From positions 62,001-126,000 of the forward strand of contig NZ_PPDE01000008.1 in NCBI RefSeq assembly GCF_002959915.1: DNA of 64,000 nt, given 5' to 3'. Made by a program: the position numbers and the translations under genes. Positions 55,283-63,972 of the stretch are shown here, piece after piece (the stretch's first letter is position 1; every line of letters starts with the position of its first letter). A model generated the notes under the pieces. The model saw only the letters and a program-made list of their open reading frames with translations. It searched no databases and had not been told where the DNA came from. The DNA comes from Veillonella atypica KON (lineage in GTDB: Bacteria; Bacillota; Negativicutes; Veillonellales; Veillonellaceae).

Positions 55283-57121
55283 ATGCCGTCTGAAGAGTTA
55301 TTAGAAAAGGTTAGCCATTTACCGACCACACCAGGGGTTTATTTATGGCGTGATCAATATAACCGCATCATCTATGTGGGTAAAGCGATTAATTTACGCA
55401 ATCGCGTGCGATCCTATGTGCGTAATGATGCGAATCGAGCGCCTAAGGTAACGGCGATGATGAAGCGTGCCGTCGATGTAGAGATTATTCAAACAAAGAC
55501 GGAAATGGAAGCCCTCATATTAGAAAATACGCTTATCAAAGAACATAAGCCGAAATACAATATTTCCCTTAAGGACGATAAAACGTATCCTTATGTTAAA
55601 ATCTCTGTTCAAGAAGACTATCCTCGCGTATATATGACACGTCGCCTTGAGCGGGATGGGGCTAAATATTTTGGGCCCTTTACCGATGTAACAGCCGTTC
55701 ATGTAGTCCTCAAGTTGATTCGTCAGTATTTTCCATTGCGTACCTGTAAATCGATGAAGGTAGAACGCCCTTGTTTGCAATATCATATGCACTATTGTGA
55801 AGCGCCATGCTTTCATAAGATATCAGTACCGGATTATCGTAAATATATCGATGAAATTATAGAACTCTTTGAGGGCAAACCAATCCCCTTGCTTAAAGAA
55901 ATTAAGGAAAAGATGGAAGAAGCTGCGGAAGAGCTTCGATTTGAAGATGCAGCACGTTATCGAGACCAATTGACGAGCATTGAAAAAATTCAAGAAAAAC
56001 AGCGGATGGTAACGCAACGTGGTGATCTAGATGTACTGGGGATAGCTGTAGATGGTCAATTGGCATGTGTACAATTACTCTTTATTCGAGGTGGCCGTCT
56101 ATTAGGCCGAGAAAACTACTTCGTGCAAAATGAAGGTGACTCGGAAGAAACCATTATGACTGATTTTATTAAGCAGTACTATGGGGATACTACCTTTATT
56201 CCTAAAGAGCTATTATTGCCTATGGAAAGTTCTGAGCAACATCTATTTAAGGATTGGTTCAGTGACATGAAGGGCCAACAGGTCGATGTCCTTGTGCCTC
56301 AACGTGGCTATAAGATGGACATGATTAAAATGGCTCATGAAAATGCTGAAACATTCCTTGAAGAACGTCGCCGCCAATGGCAATACCAAATCGATAAGAG
56401 TGGAGGTGCCGTTAAGAAATTGGCGGAGGTCCTCGATTTACCTCGATTACCAGAGCGTATGGAGTGCTTTGATATTTCCCATACACAAGGCTCTGAAACC
56501 GTAGCCTCCATGGTTGTATTTGAAGGCGGCAAGCCAGCTAAGAAGGAGTATAGACGCTTTAAATTAAAGACTACACAGGGAAAGCCCGATGACTTTAAAT
56601 CGATGGCAGAAATCATGGAACGCCGCTATGGTAATGAAACGGATTGGCCTATGCCAGACCTCATTATTATCGATGGTGGTAAGGGGCAGCTCAATGCATC
56701 TATACCGCTCATACGCGCTGTAGGTGTTACAGATGTGCCTGTTATATCCTTGGCAAAACGGATAGAAGAGGTCTTTGTAGAGGGGCAATCGGATAGCATC
56801 ATTTTGAGTCATCATTCACCAGAGTTGCAATTATTGCAACAAATTCGTGATGAAGCCCATCGATTTGCTATTACCTATCATCGTAAATTGCGGGGCAAAC
56901 GTAACTTAGAATCCCTACTCGATCACATTGATGGTATTGGTCCTAAACGACGTAAGGCTTTATGGGCTCATTTCAATAGCTTAGAGGCCATGAAAAAAGC
57001 CAGTATAGATGAATTAGCTAAGGTCGATTCTATGAACTATAAGACGGCGGAAACATTATACAATTTTTTCCGCATGTCGAATGTTGAAAAACAAGATGTA
57101 TTACAAGGTAATACAATGTAA
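55283..57121 (+). CDS. uvrC: Excinuclease ABC subunit C
   Basis: This protein of about 612 residues has the GIY-YIG nuclease domain at the start (TPGVYLWRDQYNRIIYVGKAINLR), a UVR motif near residue 210 (AEELRFEDAARYRDQL), an RNase H-like 5-prime nuclease domain (ECFDISHTQGSETVASMVVFE), and C-terminal tandem helix-hairpin-helix (IDGIGPKRRKAL). It makes both incisions in excision repair. ATG 55283 follows AAAGGAGG; the TTG at 55262 is out-competed. A convergent terminator follows. Confidence 0.96.
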   Translation: MPSEELLEKVSHLPTTPGVYLWRDQYNRIIYVGKAINLRNRVRSYVRNDANRAPKVTAMMKRAVDVEIIQTKTEMEALILENTLIKEHKPKYNISLKDDKTYPYVKISVQEDYPRVYMTRRLERDGAKYFGPFTDVTAVHVVLKLIRQYFPLRTCKSMKVERPCLQYHMHYCEAPCFHKISVPDYRKYIDEIIELFEGKPIPLLKEIKEKMEEAAEELRFEDAARYRDQLTSIEKIQEKQRMVTQRGDLDVLGIAVDGQLACVQLLFIRGGRLLGRENYFVQNEGDSEETIMTDFIKQYYGDTTFIPKELLLPMESSEQHLFKDWFSDMKGQQVDVLVPQRGYKMDMIKMAHENAETFLEERRRQWQYQIDKSGGAVKKLAEVLDLPRLPERMECFDISHTQGSETVASMVVFEGGKPAKKEYRRFKLKTTQGKPDDFKSMAEIMERRYGNETDWPMPDLIIIDGGKGQLNASIPLIRAVGVTDVPVISLAKRIEEVFVEGQSDSIILSHHSPELQLLQQIRDEAHRFAITYHRKLRGKRNLESLLDHIDGIGPKRRKALWAHFNSLEAMKKASIDELAKVDSMNYKTAETLYNFFRMSNVEKQDVLQGNTM

Positions 57122-57149
57122 TACAAAAATAGTTAATACCTTATAGTAG

Positions 57150-57189
57150 AAAAGCAGCACTGCTGAGTATGACTTGCAGTGCTGCTTTT
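57150..57189. terminator. Convergent terminator between uvrC and the MATE gene
   Basis: A perfect 14-bp stem (57150-57163 with 57176-57189) has AAAA at its base on the left and TTTT on the right, so it can stop transcription from both sides. Confidence 0.88.
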
Positions 57190-57194
57190 GTGCG

Positions 57195-58550
57195 TTATGC
57201 TTTTATATGTACTTGTTTGTGTTGAATATACCATGTTCGAATGGTGAATAGTATGCCTGCTACAATTACGCTAGCTAATAGGCCTATCCATACACCAAAT
57301 GGGCCGTAATTTGGGTTGTTGGCAAGAATGTATGCAATAGGGAAGCAAACGCCCCAATAGGAAATGAGAGAAATATAGAATACAATTTTTACATCCTTGT
57401 AGCCCCGTAGAATACCTTGTAATGGTGTACCAATGGCATCGAAGGCGGAGAAGAAAACGCCATACCCGAGGAATCTATAAATTAGATTATATACCTCTTC
57501 ATCATTTGTAAATAATGCGGATATGCTTTCCATATGGGTAAATGTGAAAGCACAAATCAAAATTGCAATGACAATGGCTAACACGCGAGAAATGTAGGAG
57601 TACTGAATAGCTTCTTTATGTCGCTCAGCACCGACTTCATAGCCTACAGCAATGGTGGAAGCCATGGCAATGCTAAGTGGTAAGCAATAGAACACGTTGG
57701 TAAAGGCAATGACCGATTGGTGAGCCGCTACGACAGCGGAACCAAAGTGTACCATCAATAGGCCGGCAATACTGAAAATGCTGGCTTCAAAAAAAATAGA
57801 AGAACCGATTGGCAAGCCGATTTGTAATTGCTCACGTATGTATTGCCATTTGGGGCTTACCCAATCTTTATAGATACGATATCCCTTTAATTTAGGATGG
57901 AAGAGCACCATCGCACTAAATAAAATAAAGTTTGTCCAACATGCTCCGGCAATACCATAACCAGCACCGACACCACCAATTTCAGGCAATCCGAAGTGCC
58001 CAAATATCAGTGAGTAGTTTAAGAATACATTCACTACAAAACTCGTTACTACAATGGCCATAGAATAGTGAGTTAACCCGTGGGAATCAACGGTGTTACG
58101 CAATGTATTAACCCATAACAGAGGGAATAGGCCAAGTGCGAAAGCTTTCAAATAATTGATACAAACAGCCGTAGCAGCAGGTTCTAAATTAAGGAAATTT
58201 AGTAATGGTACTAATCCGAAAACACCGATTAATAATATAATAAGTGCTAGGGTTGTTGCAATATAAAACCCTTGGTAGACGATGGTAGGTATACTATCTG
58301 TTTTCTTGGCTCCTAATAGCTGTGCAATGATCGGGGTGATACCCATTAGGGTCCCTTGTGCAAAGATATAGAATAATAACCATAGATTGTACCCTGTAGC
58401 AACCCCAGCTAAATCAATTGTACTATATTGTCCTGTTAAGAAGATGGCGATAAATGTGCCCCCTACAAGAGAAAATTGGGTGATGCACATAGGAGTAAAT
58501 AATTTAATGAACAACCATAATTTTTGTAGTATAGAATATGTTTGATACAT
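57195..58550 (-). CDS. MATE family efflux transporter
   Basis: This 451-residue membrane protein has about 12 hydrophobic segments in two similar halves. The MATE-type N-terminal part reads FTPMCITQFSLVGGTFIAIFLTGQYSTIDLAGVATGYN, and FFEASIFSIAGLLMVHFGSAVVAAHQ is also typical. Such proteins export drugs or metabolites with Na+ or H+. TAGGAGGTCATT precedes the minus-strand ATG. It is divergent from the TerC gene to its right. Substrate is unknown. Confidence 0.88.
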   Translation of the reverse strand: MYQTYSILQKLWLFIKLFTPMCITQFSLVGGTFIAIFLTGQYSTIDLAGVATGYNLWLLFYIFAQGTLMGITPIIAQLLGAKKTDSIPTIVYQGFYIATTLALIILLIGVFGLVPLLNFLNLEPAATAVCINYLKAFALGLFPLLWVNTLRNTVDSHGLTHYSMAIVVTSFVVNVFLNYSLIFGHFGLPEIGGVGAGYGIAGACWTNFILFSAMVLFHPKLKGYRIYKDWVSPKWQYIREQLQIGLPIGSSIFFEASIFSIAGLLMVHFGSAVVAAHQSVIAFTNVFYCLPLSIAMASTIAVGYEVGAERHKEAIQYSYISRVLAIVIAILICAFTFTHMESISALFTNDEEVYNLIYRFLGYGVFFSAFDAIGTPLQGILRGYKDVKIVFYISLISYWGVCFPIAYILANNPNYGPFGVWIGLLASVIVAGILFTIRTWYIQHKQVHIKA

Positions 58551-58640
58551 AATGACCTCCTAAATTGATGATATATTTTAACATAGTCTATCTATTATGG
58601 CTAGGTGTATTAAAAACTATAGAATATAGTTATATACAGG

Positions 58641-58657
58641 TATTCGTATTACGAATA
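58641..58657. promoter_or_regulatory. Palindrome in the MATE/TerC divergent region
   Basis: TATTCGT-ATT-ACGAATA is a perfect 7-bp inverted repeat with a three-base spacer. It lies between two divergent genes and just upstream of the TerC -35, so it is a candidate operator. No matching regulator was recognised. Confidence 0.5.
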
Positions 58658-58675
58658 GATGGATACATTACAGTA

Positions 58676-58705
58676 TTGTACAAGGTAGATGCTCTTTAGT
58701 ATAAT
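58676..58705 (+). promoter_or_regulatory. Promoter for the first TerC gene
   Basis: TTGTAC (58676-58681) is followed 18 bp later by TATAAT (58700-58705). The start codon lies 36 bp beyond. Confidence 0.72.
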
Positions 58706-58741
58706 AAGTATATTAAATATTTTCGTTATAGGAGGTACGAA

Positions 58742-59401
58742 TTGGACATTGTATCTGTTCAAGGTTTGTTGGCAATGTTACAAATCATTGTCATCGATAT
58801 TCTGTTGGCCGGCGATAATGCCATTGTGATTGGCATGGCTGCACGAAATTTACCGGCTCATTTACAAAAGAAAGCAATTTTCTGGGGCACAGCAGGTGCT
58901 ATCATTTTACGTCTCGTTATGGCATTCCTCTTCGTTGAGGCTTTAAATACAATTCCAGCGCTTCGTTTGGTAGGTGGTATCCTTTTGTTATGGATTGGGT
59001 ACAAGCTTGTTGCTGATGATGACAGTGAGCATAATATCGAGGCCAAGGATAGTTTGCGAGCTGCAATCATGACGATTGTCATTGCTGATGGTATCATGGG
59101 TATCGATAATGTAATCGGCGTAGTAGGCGCTGCAGGTGGCCACATGACAATGGTTGCTATTGGTATGCTTATTACGGTGCCTATCATCGTGTATGGTAGT
59201 ACATTATTTGTGAAAGTCATCGAGCGTTTCCCAATTATTCTCTACGTTGGTGGTGGTATCCTAGGATGGGTCGGCGCTGGCATGAGTGTGGAAGATACAT
59301 TAATTGCTCATACAGTTGAACCGTATGCGCTGTATATTAAAATAGCTGCCGTTATCCTTGTAGTAGGCGCATCTTTAGTAGTAAAACAACTTAAAAAATA
59401 A
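58742..59401 (+). CDS. TerC/YjbE family integral membrane protein (copy 1)
   Basis: This 219-residue protein has about seven membrane segments and the TerC motifs IDILLAGDNAIVIGMAAR and VIADGIMGIDNVIGVVGAAGG with the conserved DN pairs. YjbE/TerC proteins are linked to metal (manganese) export and loading of secreted metalloproteins. The start is TTG at 58742 behind ATAGGAGGTA. A paralogue follows 160 bp later, beyond a terminator. The ion is not predictable here. Confidence 0.88.
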   Translation: MDIVSVQGLLAMLQIIVIDILLAGDNAIVIGMAARNLPAHLQKKAIFWGTAGAIILRLVMAFLFVEALNTIPALRLVGGILLLWIGYKLVADDDSEHNIEAKDSLRAAIMTIVIADGIMGIDNVIGVVGAAGGHMTMVAIGMLITVPIIVYGSTLFVKVIERFPIILYVGGGILGWVGAGMSVEDTLIAHTVEPYALYIKIAAVILVVGASLVVKQLKK

Positions 59402-59412
59402 TTGGAATGTAT

Positions 59413-59453
59413 AATATCTCTTCTCTTTTTTACAGGAGGAGAGATATTTTTTT
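59413..59453 (+). terminator. Terminator between the two TerC genes
   Basis: A 13-bp stem with one G-T pair (59413-59425 with 59436-59448) is followed by Ts to 59453. Confidence 0.85.
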
Positions 59454-59562
59454 GCAGTAGATTATGAAAGATATTAAAGCATTTGTTTTAGATGAGAAAA
59501 TACATAAAATATGGTATAGTTAAGGGATAGTTATAGAATTAATTATAGTTGAGGTGCATATA

Positions 59563-60231
59563 ATGGAATTTTTAGAAGCGGCCACGTGGGTTACGATTGG
59601 CAAGATTATATTGATAGATATTTTATTAGCCGGAGATAATGCTGTAGTTATCGGTATGGCAGCCGGTAAATTAGCACCAGAACTTCAAAAGAAAGCCGTT
59701 ATATGGGGGACGGTAGGTGCCATTTTAATGCGCCTTCTGTTTGCCACCGTTTTGGTAGAAGCGTTAACCTTGATTCCTCTCGTTCATTTAGGCGGTGGAC
59801 TTGTGCTCATATGGATTGCCGTTCAGCTTTTGAAAGGTGATGACGAAGAGGCACACATTGAGGCTAAAAATTCCTTAATGGGTGCTATTTGGACGATTAT
59901 CGTTGCCGACGCTATGATGAGTATCGACAATGTCATCGGTGTTGTGGGCGCTGCAAAAGGTCATTTAGAGCTTGTTATCGTTGGTATGCTAATTACGGTA
60001 CCTATCATCGTATTTTGTTCTACACTATTCGCTCGTATTATTAACAAATTCCCAGCCATTCTTTGGGCTGGCGGTGCACTACTTGGATGGGTTGCCGGTG
60101 AAATGATCGTAGAAGATCCACTTCTTTTACCATATATTCAAGGGGAAGAATTACTCGTTAAATTTGGTGCGGTATTCTTTGTACTCATCGTGACTGGTAT
60201 CATTAAAATTTGGAAGAAAAGAGACGCGTAA
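59563..60231 (+). CDS. TerC/YjbE family integral membrane protein (copy 2)
   Basis: This protein of about 222 residues parallels copy 1: IDILLAGDNAVVIGMAAGK, VADAMMSIDNVIGVVGAAKG and LITVPIIVFCSTLFARII. The conserved acidic residues are kept. The ATG at 59563 is chosen because GAGGTG lies six bases upstream; a GTG at 59554 overlaps that site. Its stop overlaps the methyltransferase start (TAATG). It has its own likely -10 (TATAGT at 59515, extended TGG), so the copies may be regulated separately. Confidence 0.87.
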   Translation: MEFLEAATWVTIGKIILIDILLAGDNAVVIGMAAGKLAPELQKKAVIWGTVGAILMRLLFATVLVEALTLIPLVHLGGGLVLIWIAVQLLKGDDEEAHIEAKNSLMGAIWTIIVADAMMSIDNVIGVVGAAKGHLELVIVGMLITVPIIVFCSTLFARIINKFPAILWAGGALLGWVAGEMIVEDPLLLPYIQGEELLVKFGAVFFVLIVTGIIKIWKKRDA

Positions 60232-61961
60232 TGAACGGTACAGGTCGTACATCTCGTAAACATAAATCTAAAGGTAGACAACAACATACAGGTGGAAAAC
60301 TTTCTAAAAAACAACAGGCCATTCTAAATGCGCCTGTTAAACTTGGTGAGGAGGTTTTGGTAACCATTCACGGTATTGGCAGTAGTGGAGAAGGTGTAGG
60401 TCGCGTAGACGATTTTACCGTCTTTGTTCCCTTTGCTTTGCCTGGTGAAATTGTGAAAGTATCTATCAACATGGTGAAAAAGACATATGCTACCGGCAAG
60501 TTAATAGATATTGTAACACCAGCTTCTAATCGTATAGAGCCTACCTGTAACTTATATGGTGTATGCGGTGGGTGCCAATTGCAACATATTACCTATGAAG
60601 GACAGCTTTCACTAAAAACACAAAAGGTGAAGGATGTTATTGAACGAATTGGTCACCAAAATCCCAACCTTGTAAAACCTGCACTCGGACCAAAAGAACC
60701 TTGGGCGTATCGAAACAAGATGCAAATGCCTGTCGGTGGTGTTAGAGGCGACATTCAAATGGGATTCTATGCAATGGGGTCTCACGATATCGTACAGGGG
60801 ACGAATTGTCCTATCCAAGATGAAGGAAATAATACAATTGCTCAAGTGTGTTATGACATTGCTAAAGAACTTGATGTTGAGCCGTACGATGAACATACAG
60901 GCAAAGGTGTATTACGACATGTAATCGGTCGCATTGGGCAATCTGGATGGATGGTTATTCTCGTAACTGCTACTGATTATCTACCACAGCACGAAGAATG
61001 GGTTAAGAACATAACAAATCGTATACCACAAGTGGAAACCATCGTTCATAACGTGAATGGTAAGCGTACTAATGTTATCTTAGGCACTAAAAATAATATC
61101 CTTTATGGTGATGGGACGATTACAGATCACATTAAGGATTTACAGTTTACCTTATCTCCACACTCCTTCTTCCAAGTGAATCCGGAACAAACTACAGTAC
61201 TTTACGATCAAGCATTAGCTTATGCAGACCTAAAAGGGGATGAAATCGTTATCGATGCGTACTGTGGTACGGGTACTATTTCATTGTTTTTGGCTCATAA
61301 GGCAAAACATGTTATCGGTATAGAAATCGTAGAACCAGCCATTATTAATGCTCGTGAAAATGCACGACGTAATGGCTATGACAATACTGAATTCATCGTC
61401 GCTGATGCGGCTGTTGAAATGCCAAAACTCTATAAAGCCGGCGTACGTCCAGACGTGATTGTATTCGATCCAATTCGAGCAGGCTGTAAAGAAGAGGTAT
61501 TGACATCTGCAGCTAGTATGGAACCTAACCGCATTGTCTACGTATCCTGTAACCCAGCAACTATGGCTCGAGACATTGAAATCCTTACACACTACGGCTA
61601 TGAACTAAAAGAAGTACAACCTGTAGACATGTTTCCAATGACAGCGCATGTTGAGACGGTAGCACTTTTGTCCAAACTCGATGTCGATAAGCATATAGAA
61701 GTTGAAATTGAGCTGGATGAGCTTGATTTGACCAGTGCTGAAAGTAAGGCAACATATGCTCAAATCAAAGAATATGTTTGGAATAAATTTGAATTAAAAG
61801 TTCCGACATTATATATTGCACAGATAAAAAGGAAATGTGGAATAGAATTACGAGAACATTACAACAAGTCTAAAAAGGAGAAACAAATTATTCCACAGTG
61901 TACACCTGAAAAAGAAGAAGCTATCATGGATGCCTTGAGACACTTCAAAATGATTGAATAG
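60231..61961 (+). CDS. RlmD-like 23S rRNA (uracil-C5)-methyltransferase with extra C-terminal domain
   Basis: This protein of about 576 residues has a basic tail, a TRAM domain (about 45-105), an Fe-S cysteine set (CNLYGVCGGCQ and a later Cys in GTNCPIQ), and a Rossmann methyltransferase domain with IDAYCGTGTIS. The nucleophile motif is VYVSCNPATMARD. It methylates uracil in 23S rRNA or tRNA; RlmD, RlmCD or TrmA-like specificity is not clear. About 95 residues after residue 480 (ELDELDLTSAESKATYAQIK and YIAQIKRKCGIELREHY) form an added domain seen in Firmicute homologues. ATG 60231 overlaps the TerC stop. Confidence 0.9.
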   Translation: MNGTGRTSRKHKSKGRQQHTGGKLSKKQQAILNAPVKLGEEVLVTIHGIGSSGEGVGRVDDFTVFVPFALPGEIVKVSINMVKKTYATGKLIDIVTPASNRIEPTCNLYGVCGGCQLQHITYEGQLSLKTQKVKDVIERIGHQNPNLVKPALGPKEPWAYRNKMQMPVGGVRGDIQMGFYAMGSHDIVQGTNCPIQDEGNNTIAQVCYDIAKELDVEPYDEHTGKGVLRHVIGRIGQSGWMVILVTATDYLPQHEEWVKNITNRIPQVETIVHNVNGKRTNVILGTKNNILYGDGTITDHIKDLQFTLSPHSFFQVNPEQTTVLYDQALAYADLKGDEIVIDAYCGTGTISLFLAHKAKHVIGIEIVEPAIINARENARRNGYDNTEFIVADAAVEMPKLYKAGVRPDVIVFDPIRAGCKEEVLTSAASMEPNRIVYVSCNPATMARDIEILTHYGYELKEVQPVDMFPMTAHVETVALLSKLDVDKHIEVEIELDELDLTSAESKATYAQIKEYVWNKFELKVPTLYIAQIKRKCGIELREHYNKSKKEKQIIPQCTPEKEEAIMDALRHFKMIE

Positions 61962-61993
61962 AAAAGAATGACAGCATATGACTTTCTGCATTT

Positions 61994-62110
61994 ATGACAT
62001 TCCTACTTGGTATAGGAACAGCTATTATTCCTTTCTTGCAAGGTATCAATGAGAAAATAGGCTCAATATATAGATTGATAGGATCATTTTTATATTTAAA
62101 GGAGCGTTGA
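61994..62110 (+). pseudogene. Possible membrane-protein remnant
   Basis: A 38-codon frame begins MTFLLGIGTAIIPFLQG and ends SFLYLKER. One hydrophobic segment is visible. It could be the end of a permease gene whose start is gone. I recognise no family and its stop falls in the Shine-Dalgarno region of the next remnant. Confidence 0.3.
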
Positions 62111-62111
62111 A

Positions 62112-62566
62112 ATGATTGATAAAAGCAATAAAAAATTTGGGGATAAATTTGCTAAGCTATATGCTCCTTTCATGAAAAAAGACAAAGGAGTATATGATAA
62201 AGTTTGCGAATACATTCGTCCTCATTTGAAACAGCCGATGCAGTAGCATTATCCTATTCGTATGAAAAATTTGATTGTGTGTTAATTGCTAATGCACTTC
62301 ATATTATGCCTAAACCGGATGAGGCGATGAAAGAAATATATAGGGTGTTAAAACCTAATGGGACTTTGTTCGCCCCCACTTTTCTATGGAAAGAGGGAAA
62401 GCAAAGAAAAATGATAAAAAGTTTGATGTCTATTTTTGGATTTAAGATGTATCAAGAATGGGATAAAAAGGAATTTGAAGATTTTATTAAAGAATATGGA
62501 TTTTCAGTAGTTGAATGGAATTATGCAAGCATTTACGCAGGAAAAGTGCCGGATATTTTATCATAA
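62112..62566 (+). pseudogene. SAM-dependent methyltransferase with internal deletion and frameshift
   Basis: The first 40 codons (62112-62231) give a class I methyltransferase start (FGDKFAKLYAPFMKKDKGVYD, ending EYIRPHLK). A different frame from 62223 resumes at FETADAVALSYSYEKFDCVL and IMPKPDEAMKEIYRVLKPNG, ending at 62566. The SAM-binding motif I region, about 45 residues, is missing between them. Translation from the ATG stops at 62246. AAAGGAGCG precedes it. The second part may still be translated from an internal start, but would have no SAM-binding site. Confidence 0.75.
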
Positions 62567-62655
62567 TGTTGAGGGCAATATTGGAAAAGGAGCTTGCGGA
62601 AAAGGATAACCAATTCCCGTTTGTTTGGGCTGATTTTCAAAGGTGGATAAGGTGA
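62566..62655 (+). pseudogene. 29-codon frame, possible gene tail
   Basis: ATG at 62566 overlaps the previous stop. The frame reads LRAILEKELAEKDNQ then FPFVWADFQRWIR and stops at 62655. Composition is protein-like, but I see no family. It may be the tail of a lost gene in this decayed zone. Confidence 0.25.
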
Positions 62656-62692
62656 ACAAAAGATAATTCATCGTATTGATTGGAGAAAGCAT

Positions 62693-63163
62693 ATGGAATT
62701 AACAAAAGCAGAGATTAAATTACTAAGAAAAGCTTATAGCGTTATGGCTGACACGCACAGCAAATATCACCCGGAGTCCGAAAAAGACATATCTGAGTTT
62801 GAAAACAAATTCGAACCAATTCCGTCAGAATATCGATATTTACTCAAGGAATTTGGTGGCTGCCATTTTGTTGATCCATGGATTTTCACTTTAGAGGAAT
62901 TAGGTTATGAATACCCTGCTTTTATTGCAAACTATAGCGACGACGAAGAAAGCAACATATCAAATAATACTGTTTTTCCTATTGGCGGTTTAGGTGATGG
63001 AAGTTTAGTTTGTATTTTAAAGGAAACAGACAAAATTGTTGTTTTGCCACATGATGTATATGTGACATCGGTTGATGATTTAGAAATTATTGCAGAAAGT
63101 TTTAAGGAGTTAGTTTTTGGTTTAGCGGAACAGGGTATTGAGCTTGACAACCAAATTAAATAG
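62693..63163 (+). CDS. SMI1/KNR4 (SUKH) family protein, probable toxin-immunity type
   Basis: This 156-residue protein has the SUKH core: EFENKFEPIPSEYRYLLKEFGGCHF (about 36-60), then FPIGGLGDGSLVCIL, then a Glu-rich C-terminal helix (FKELVFGLAEQG). SUKH proteins are common immunity proteins in polymorphic-toxin and contact-dependent inhibition loci. No toxin is seen in the visible flank. The ATG lies after GGAGAAAG. It is the most complete gene in the last 2 kb. Confidence 0.8.
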   Translation: MELTKAEIKLLRKAYSVMADTHSKYHPESEKDISEFENKFEPIPSEYRYLLKEFGGCHFVDPWIFTLEELGYEYPAFIANYSDDEESNISNNTVFPIGGLGDGSLVCILKETDKIVVLPHDVYVTSVDDLEIIAESFKELVFGLAEQGIELDNQIK

Positions 63164-63244
63164 CCAATAATGGACATTCGTGAAGTTCTTATTGATATAA
63201 TGTGTACTTGCTAACTTGAATTTGTTGAGGAGACGGTTGTATTA
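63164..63244. other. Spacer with possible -10
   Basis: No gene is seen. TATAAT lies at 63196-63201; TGGACA at 63171-63176 is 19 bp upstream, a poor match. Confidence 0.35.
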
Positions 63245-63557
63245 ATGACAAGGGAATAGACCGAAGTCCTTAATTACGAATGCTTTATGCGATAGCGTTT
63301 CTGTAACAGCGAATCTTGGACATCAACAGCTAATGATAGTGAAGAAATCTTAGCTACTACACTTGATCATGAACTTATCGCAAAGTTTGCTAAAGAGTTT
63401 ATGGAATTATATAATGGTATTTATTTTTAAGCAAAGAGAAATCAAAATTTATGGAGATAATTTCATTAGAAATTTAATGAAACTCTCGGTTTATTTGGAG
63501 AAAAGATATATTGAATTCAGATATGAGAAAATATGCAGATATAAAAGACATAATTGA
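63245..63557 (+). pseudogene. Small gene with two in-frame TAG codons and a frameshift
   Basis: From ATG 63245 the frame reads MTRE-stop-TEVLNYECFMR-stop and then ANDSEEILATTLDHELIAKF, ending FMELYNGIYF and a TAA at 63428. The two stops are TAG at 63257 and 63293. At the T5 run 63424-63428 the adjacent frame reads on as KQREIKIYGDNFIRNLMKLSV and remains open to 63557. Removing one T would join them. The result would be a protein of about 100 residues, of a size and place suited to an immunity gene. I recognise no family. Confidence 0.5.
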
Positions 63558-63861
63558 ATATGGGTTAAATAATATTTCTGATAAGGAAAAAATAACAATG
63601 AGCCTGAAAGACTTTCTATACATTAGACGAGTTTTAGAGGAATATATGCGTTATCTACATAATCCTGATCATTATCCCGATATAGAAGCAATTCAAAATT
63701 TTTTAGGTGATATTTCTTCGGGAGGAGGATTTGAATGTTTAAGCACAGCTATTTATAAAAAAGTATATAAAGTTGATTTGCCATCGAAGATTGAGAAAAT
63801 GATTGATGATGGTGTATTTGAACACCCTCTTTATCCCAGTTACTATAAGGAAAACGAATAA
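63511..63861 (+). CDS. Uncharacterised 116-residue protein in the accessory zone
   Basis: The frame starts at TTG 63511, ten bases after GGAG, or at ATG 63523. The protein is soluble and charged, with DIKDIIEYGLNNISDKEK, MSLKDFLYIRRVLEEYMRYL and GGGFECLSTAIYKKVYKVDLP, ending HPLYPSYYKENE. I do not recognise the family. Its size, AT-rich coding and position two genes after a SUKH protein suggest an immunity-type gene (inference). No membrane segment or signal peptide is seen. Confidence 0.6.
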   Translation: MNSDMRKYADIKDIIEYGLNNISDKEKITMSLKDFLYIRRVLEEYMRYLHNPDHYPDIEAIQNFLGDISSGGGFECLSTAIYKKVYKVDLPSKIEKMIDDGVFEHPLYPSYYKENE

Positions 63862-63972
63862 GTAATAATTGTATAATATTGAAATGGTACAAAATATAAA
63901 TTTATGTGAATACGTAAATTTGAATTTGTAGGGGACTAATGATAATTTTCACACCACATTAAGGAGGTTGAG

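Noticed and set aside
58551-58741. yybP-ykoY type manganese riboswitch upstream of TerC
   Set aside because: The predicted promoter leaves about 30 bases of leader, too short for the aptamer, and no matching folds are seen.
63257-63295. TAG recoding (stop-codon readthrough)
   Set aside because: TAG terminates other genes in the window, and the same gene also has a frameshift, so decay is simpler.
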